DNA from: Phoronis pallida
Lineage: Eukaryota > Phoronida > Phoronidae
Assembly: GCA_028565715.1 (NCBI GenBank)
Contig: JAOXYC010220017.1
Location: 1-10,984 of the forward strand
Reading direction: 5' to 3'
DNA length: 10,984 nucleotides
A program made the translations under genes and the position numbers. The notes below the pieces were generated by a model. That model did not search any database. It saw nothing but the letters and a program-made list of their open reading frames with translations, and was not told where the DNA came from. Positions 7,087 through 10,984 of the stretch are shown one piece after another. Within the stretch, counting starts at the first letter, position 1, and each line of letters begins with the position of its first letter.

Positions 7087-7336
7087 TTATTTGTTTGATA
7101 TTTTCTATGTTAGTGTTAAAATGTTTGTTTTAAGTTGCGAATGACTGAACCATCAAACTAGTTAGTATTATTAAAGTTGTCAGCAAACCATAAACAAAAG
7201 AATTAACATGAAGAATCTTGGAATGTTTTGCATAAATTAACAAATTATTAACTGGCTAACTCATGTTTCCTCTAACCGACACAGCTTATAGGTAAAGAAT
7301 GTTGTGCATGTAATCTCGGAATGTGATCTCACCAAT

Positions 7337-7456
7337 GCAGCGTTGCTCAGGGACTCAAAGAGGGAAACTTTCGTGAAATATTTTTGTGTGATTGTTGAGC
7401 TTTTCTAAGTGCATCAGCAAAGTTTTCGTTCCTGTTGAGTCTTTCAGCAACGCTGC
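7337..7456. repeat. Imperfect inverted repeat in the 3' UTR
   Basis: Perfect 11-bp ends gcagcgttgct (7337-7347) and agcaacgctgc (7446-7456) enclose further inverted similarity (gactcaaagagggaaacttt against aaagttttcgttcctgttgagtc). This gives arms of about 35 bases. As RNA it would form a long hairpin; as DNA it resembles a small fold-back or MITE remnant. Confidence 0.7.
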
Positions 7457-7685
7457 AAATATCCTTAAAAATTGAAGTAGAGTAATCGCTCATGTTGTAG
7501 TCTAGTATCCTAAAAATATACGGAAAGATGTCAGTTTGTTAATATGTTTTCCTTTTAATAGATAAATTTTGTCGTATTTGGTGTAAATTTTTGTCTCGTG
7601 GCAATTTGGATTTTTTGGTTTTGTTTTACTTTTAGAAGTGTGTTTTGTTTGTCTTTTATTTTTATATAATAGGCCTTTTATATTA

Positions 7686-7691
7686 AATAAA
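7686..7691 (+). terminator. Candidate proximal poly(A) signal
   Basis: AATAAA about 1.05 kb after the stop codon, with TGGGTGAGTTGAGTT some 15 bases downstream as a moderately GT-rich element. It could produce a short 3' UTR isoform. Confidence 0.4.
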
Positions 7692-8239
7692 GCTCACTTA
7701 CTGGGTGAGTTGAGTTAAGCTGTTCGGACGTTTCAGTTCGGCGTCTCCACAAACTTTTCTCGACCACTGCCTGGATATTCTCTTGCGCATGAGACTTCTT
7801 TAACACTTGGCGCTAAGATTTAGGCCTTAATCTTTGCAAACCTCAAAAATTCAAGTGCGAAAAATTTCTTTTTAATTTTTTTTATTAGTTTTGTTATGTG
7901 AAAAAGTTATTAAAAGCGTGCGATTGTTGTTGAATTCCTTATGTATATTAGTTCGTTATGTGATGTTACTATTTTTCCTCACAAGCCTGCATTTTGGTGT
8001 GCTTATAAAGTCTCAATTTTTTTACATTTTAAACTGAGTTTGAACTTAGTTTATAGATTGGGATCATGTTTAATTCAAGAAATGTTTTGATTTTGCACGA
8101 AACTATTTGGATCATTGAAAAGTAAAGAAAAAATGATTTGGAGGATTTTCTTATATTAAATATAGTTTTTAAAGACATTTTCATTCATCTGATTGCAATA
8201 TTAAAGGATGTGCCTAGATGTATTCAATGCCGCTTCTGA

Positions 8240-8331
8240 ACAAGAACCCAGGCATCATAAATAGGACCAGTTTACCTGTATTCAATAATCTAACACGACA
8301 AACTGGAATTTTCCAGGTCCAGGGTTCTTGT
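8240..8331. repeat. Nested inverted repeat (hairpin)
   Basis: Outer arms acaagaaccc (8240-8249) and gggttcttgt (8322-8331) are exact reverse complements. Inner arms ccagttt (8267-8273) and aaactgg (8300-8306) nest inside them at compatible spacing, so a two-stem hairpin of about 92 bases is predicted. Confidence 0.65.
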
Positions 8332-8707
8332 AATTGTTTATAGGTGTGAGAGACCTTTTTTTTACTCTAGAACTTATGTTCATGTGATATGAAGTCCAAA
8401 GAAATTTCTGTCCTGACATTGGTGCCGTGAGGTACAGGACTCCTATATACTACTTCTTGTGTAAAATGTAGAAGTTTTAATCGCATCCCACATCTTGAAA
8501 TTGAAATTACTGTAAACCTTCTTTAAAATTTGCTTAAACTTTTGAATTGTTTTTCAAAAACCTGCATGTTTCCTCTCACTAATTGAATGCCATTTCATTA
8601 CAGGTAACTAACATCAATGTGAATGTATAGACCCCCCGGACACACCGATTCTAACCGCTACCTGCAAACAGAACTTTACCAAACTTAGATTTTATCCGAA
8701 CTTAAGA

Positions 8708-9016
8708 GACAGAGGTATATTTTTGGGGACAGGGTTTTTCTATAATGTTCTGCTGTCTGTTAAATGGAGCTTATAATGCAGCTTAACAAATTCTTGAGCA
8801 CTACAGATTAAATGTTTATTTTTGGGAAGGGAATTTTCTACAATTGCTAGCTGTTGAATAAGGCTGAAGCGTTACAAGTTCTTCAGATTTCGTGCAACTT
8901 TAAGTTAGATATGTCTGGAAATAGGATTTTTCTGTAACAGAGCTTATCAAATTCTTCAGATTTTATTGATCATTAGGTACAGAGTTATTTTGGGGGGAGG
9001 GAATTTTTCTGTGGGA
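8708..9016. repeat. Degenerate tandem repeat, about four units
   Basis: A G-rich then T-rich block recurs near 8718 (tatttttggggacagggttt), 8815 (ttatttttgggaagggaatt), 8911 (gtctggaaataggattttt) and 8986 (ttattttggggggagggaat), each leading into tttttct or ttttct. A second block recurs between them: acaaattcttgag, acaagttcttcagattt, tcaaattcttcagattt. Spacing falls from about 97 to 75 bases and the last unit is truncated. Confidence 0.6.
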
Positions 9017-9562
9017 AAGTATGACTATTTTTTTACCCTGTGATAGGCTTTGAAACCATTTCTTTTACCTTGACTAGCACCGCAATGTTGCGGATTGCAT
9101 GGTGATTTTATTGTAAGTGAATGTTAAGCGAATAACTGCATCTTTTTGCTTGCTATCAATGATATTAGTCGTGTTTAGGACAAAGACATCATGACATTAG
9201 CAAGGGATATTACCCAAATGTCTTACGGACCTGTGAGCTAGTATGGACTGCAATAACACGCTCTCAAACTATAATCCGAAATATACAAATGAACCAAAAC
9301 TATGTAGCTAAAACAGAAATTATGGATTACTGCATATTTTTTCACCCATAATTACACCATGTGGGTATCTTGATGGAGCACGGCATTTTGCGCTTTCCTC
9401 TAAGGTTATGGCACATGCAACCACAGATCTGTCCCTGTGGGCTGTATGCTGTGGTTGGTTGACCAGATATATGGGAACATGTACAGTGTCATTGCATAGC
9501 CTTATGTATTCTTTTTCGAGTTTGAATGCTAGTCAAACCTGTCAACTTTGTGTATTTTAAGA

Positions 9563-9570
9563 TGTAAATA
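9563..9570 (+). promoter_or_regulatory. Third Pumilio-type element
   Basis: TGTAAATA matches the PUF consensus UGUANAUA exactly and lies within the distal part of the predicted 3' UTR. A shorter transcript ending near 7710 would lack it. Confidence 0.35.
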
Positions 9571-9628
9571 CTGTTTGCAGGTTCGTAAGACATTATGCGT
9601 TTATTCCCTTGGTAGTTAATATAAAAAG

Positions 9629-9638
9629 AATAAATAAA
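9629..9638 (+). terminator. Overlapping AATAAA hexamers
   Basis: Two AATAAA motifs overlap (9629-9634 and 9633-9638). The downstream sequence is T-rich rather than GT-rich, so this is a weaker candidate than the one at 9939. Confidence 0.3.
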
Positions 9639-9879
9639 TATACTTCATGTGATTTTATCCTTTATTTAAACTATTCTCTAGCTTTGCAATGTGTATATTT
9701 TGTTTCTGTTCTCTATTTACTTTTAGAAGAGTGTAAAGTCTGTGTTAACTAAAGTCTTTAAGATGTGAATATTTTCATAAAAAGATTGCGTTGTTCGGAT
9801 ATTCTATGCAAGCTATTTTAATATTGTTAGTAATTCATAGTGCATATCACAATATTGTAATTTTATGTGATGGAGAGAT

Positions 9880-9885
9880 AATAAA
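9880..9885 (+). terminator. Candidate poly(A) signal
   Basis: AATAAA followed within 30 bases by TGTCTCATTTTCTGT, a U-rich downstream element. It lies 59 bases before the stronger signal at 9939. Confidence 0.35.
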
Positions 9886-9938
9886 TTGTCTCATTTTCTG
9901 TAATTTGATTTGTTTTTTGACACCATAAATATCATCTC

Positions 9939-9944
9939 AATAAA
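9939..9944 (+). terminator. PALS2: Probable distal poly(A) signal
   Basis: AATAAA is followed by GTCTCTGTTGTGGTG (9945-9959), the GT-rich downstream element expected just past a cleavage site. It is the best-formed signal after the stop codon and is taken as the end of the longest transcript. Confidence 0.55.
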
Positions 9945-9996
9945 GTCTCTGTTGTGGTGAATTCATATTCATTTGTCTAATGAATAGATTTTATCA

Positions 9997-10283
9997 CAGG
10001 GACTCGCAACAAAAAACAGAGCTTACACTAAAGCTTTCGAAGGGAGATCACACCTTACTTTTCAAAGGTTTAATGAGGATTAGTGCTGGTTGTTGTCATG
10101 TGACAGGAGCCATGTTGTGTCTGCCTTTATCCCGATTCAGGGTGCCTGCTTGCTTCCTGCCATTTATGAAAGGCCTCCTGAACACCACTGAGCAGTAATT
10201 GTCATTAGACCTTTGAAAAGGAAGAAGTGAACACCAATCGAAAGGTTAGGGTAGGATCTAATGTAATTTGCTGCGAGTCCCAG
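9997..10283. mobile_element. Fold-back / long-TIR MITE-like element
   Basis: The left arm 9997-10076 and right arm 10202-10283 are imperfect reverse complements. Outer ends are cagggactcgcaacaaa and the inverse of ctgggactcgcagcaaa. The inner blocks cttttcaaaggtttaatga (10058-10076) and tcattagacctttgaaaag (10202-10220) match at 18 of 19. The central 125 bp is unique. The 72-codon open frame at 9980-10198 crosses one arm and the centre and has no family resemblance. No convincing target-site duplication was found. Confidence 0.7.
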
Positions 10284-10984
10284 TGGTAAGTTCATTCAAT
10301 ATCATAAATGATATTCACTGCATAAAAAAATATATTAACTACACACTGTTTTAAATAAATTTATTTTACTATCATTATCAATTTTTAACCCCAAAAAATA
10401 ACTTTGACGGCACCAGAGTAGGTAAACATTCCTGATTCTAATAGATTTATTTAAATATCATCACCAAAAATAATATTTTTGATGTTACACCAAAAAATAA
10501 AATATAAGAGACAGTAAAGATTATTTTTACACCTGTCCAGTGATGGATATAAATCCTTTTAAATAAATTAATAAATAAATATCATTTCCAACTTTTAAAA
10601 TCTCACTGATATGTAAAAAAAACAAAAGCAGTGCACTCAAAACTTGGAATTTTTCAATGTAATGTAAAATCAGACATTCCCAGTTGAATAGTATCAGATT
10701 TCCTTTTCAATAATATGGCAGCAACAACCCAAGTATTTTGATATCACCTCAAACGTTAAATTGTTAAAATTGGGGCAAAAATTGCACCTTTAGAAAGTAT
10801 CTCTAAGAATCCCCACATGCAATATGGTATTACATGAAATTTTAGTCTTGAACAGCAATTTACCATAAAAGAAACACCATCTCTGTTTTTGGCAAAACTT
10901 AAAATTCATAAAAGAAACAAAACAATGAGACAAATCACACTGCTACTGAACTCCAGTCCACTCAATTGGGGTAAATATAGATAT
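10284..10984. other. AT-rich 3' flank, no gene recognised
   Basis: Strongly AT-rich, with short palindromes: aatatcat/atgatatt at 10298-10315 and the exact 14-mer aaataaatttattt at 10353-10366. No open frame of note on either strand. The sequence could be the 3' UTR of a convergent minus-strand gene outside the window, since TTTATT (a minus-strand poly(A) signal) occurs at 10360-10365; this is speculative. Confidence 0.5.

Larger units (their letters stand above)
6636..9960 (+). other. PALS2: Predicted long 3' UTR (about 3.3 kb)
   Basis: No open frame with family resemblance occurs between the stop codon and about 9960. The sequence is AT-rich, with many ATTTA-type runs, three UGUANAUA sites and several AATAAA hexamers. 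The last hexamer is followed by a GT-rich tract, the classical layout of a cleavage site. An earlier 3' end near 7710 is possible. The extent is inferred, since no transcript evidence is available. Confidence 0.55.

Noticed and set aside
9980-10198. Plus-strand 72-codon open frame, as a small gene
   Set aside because: It spans one arm and the centre of a fold-back element, has an ordinary low-information composition and no recognisable domain.
1-10984. A bacterial, phage or otherwise novel defence-type system
   Set aside because: GT-AG introns, split domain exons, SINEs and poly(A) signals show ordinary animal nuclear sequence with one conserved scaffold gene.

Overview
The window is animal nuclear DNA. 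It carries the 3' two-thirds or more of one plus-strand gene with ten recognisable coding exons, all bounded by GT-AG introns, followed by a long non-coding 3' region. The joined exons (1509 nt, 502 residues plus stop) read without a break as the MAGUK scaffold protein of the MPP2/PALS2 (MPP6) type, known in flies as Varicose: L27 - PDZ - SH3 - HOOK - guanylate kinase-like (GK). The 5' end, which should hold the start codon and the first L27 repeat, lies upstream of base 1. The intermediate divergence from both vertebrate MPP2 and PALS2, AT-rich introns of about 0.2-1.1 kb, and tRNA-derived SINEs suggest a marine invertebrate, perhaps an echinoderm or another non-vertebrate deuterostome. That placement is inference.

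Layout. 1-254 is the end of an intron with a strong hairpin. 255-1138 holds two exons for the second L27 repeat, the linker and the first PDZ strand. 1766-1993 is the main PDZ exon. 2713-4013 holds two SH3 exons. 4252-4311 is a short HOOK exon. 4614-6635 holds four GK exons ending in the stop codon. 6636 to about 9960 is best read as a 3' UTR of about 3.3 kb. It has several AATAAA signals, the last (9939) followed by a GT-rich tract, and three exact Pumilio-type UGUANAUA sites. Beyond about 9995 lie a fold-back element and AT-rich sequence with no recognisable gene.

The introns and 3' flank are rich in mobile-element debris. There are two related reverse-strand tRNA-SINE fragments (about 2459-2560 and 5499-5606), a CAGGGCCCT-ended MITE-like element (1157-1466), a CAGTGTTCTCC-ended MITE-like element (2890-3228) and a long-arm fold-back element (9997-10283). 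A 55-bp perfect inverted repeat (1438-1492 / 1657-1711) lies just before the PDZ exon. No operon, CRISPR array, RNA gene or second protein-coding gene is supported.

The protein is expected to act as a membrane-associated scaffold under cell junctions. Its L27 repeats pair with other L27 proteins, its PDZ binds membrane-protein C-termini, and its SH3-HOOK-GK unit is a non-catalytic phosphoprotein- and protein-binding module. I found no convincing previously undescribed system. The best leads are a possible alternative C-terminal exon at 8604, the perfect inverted repeat, and repeated sequence within the 3' UTR.
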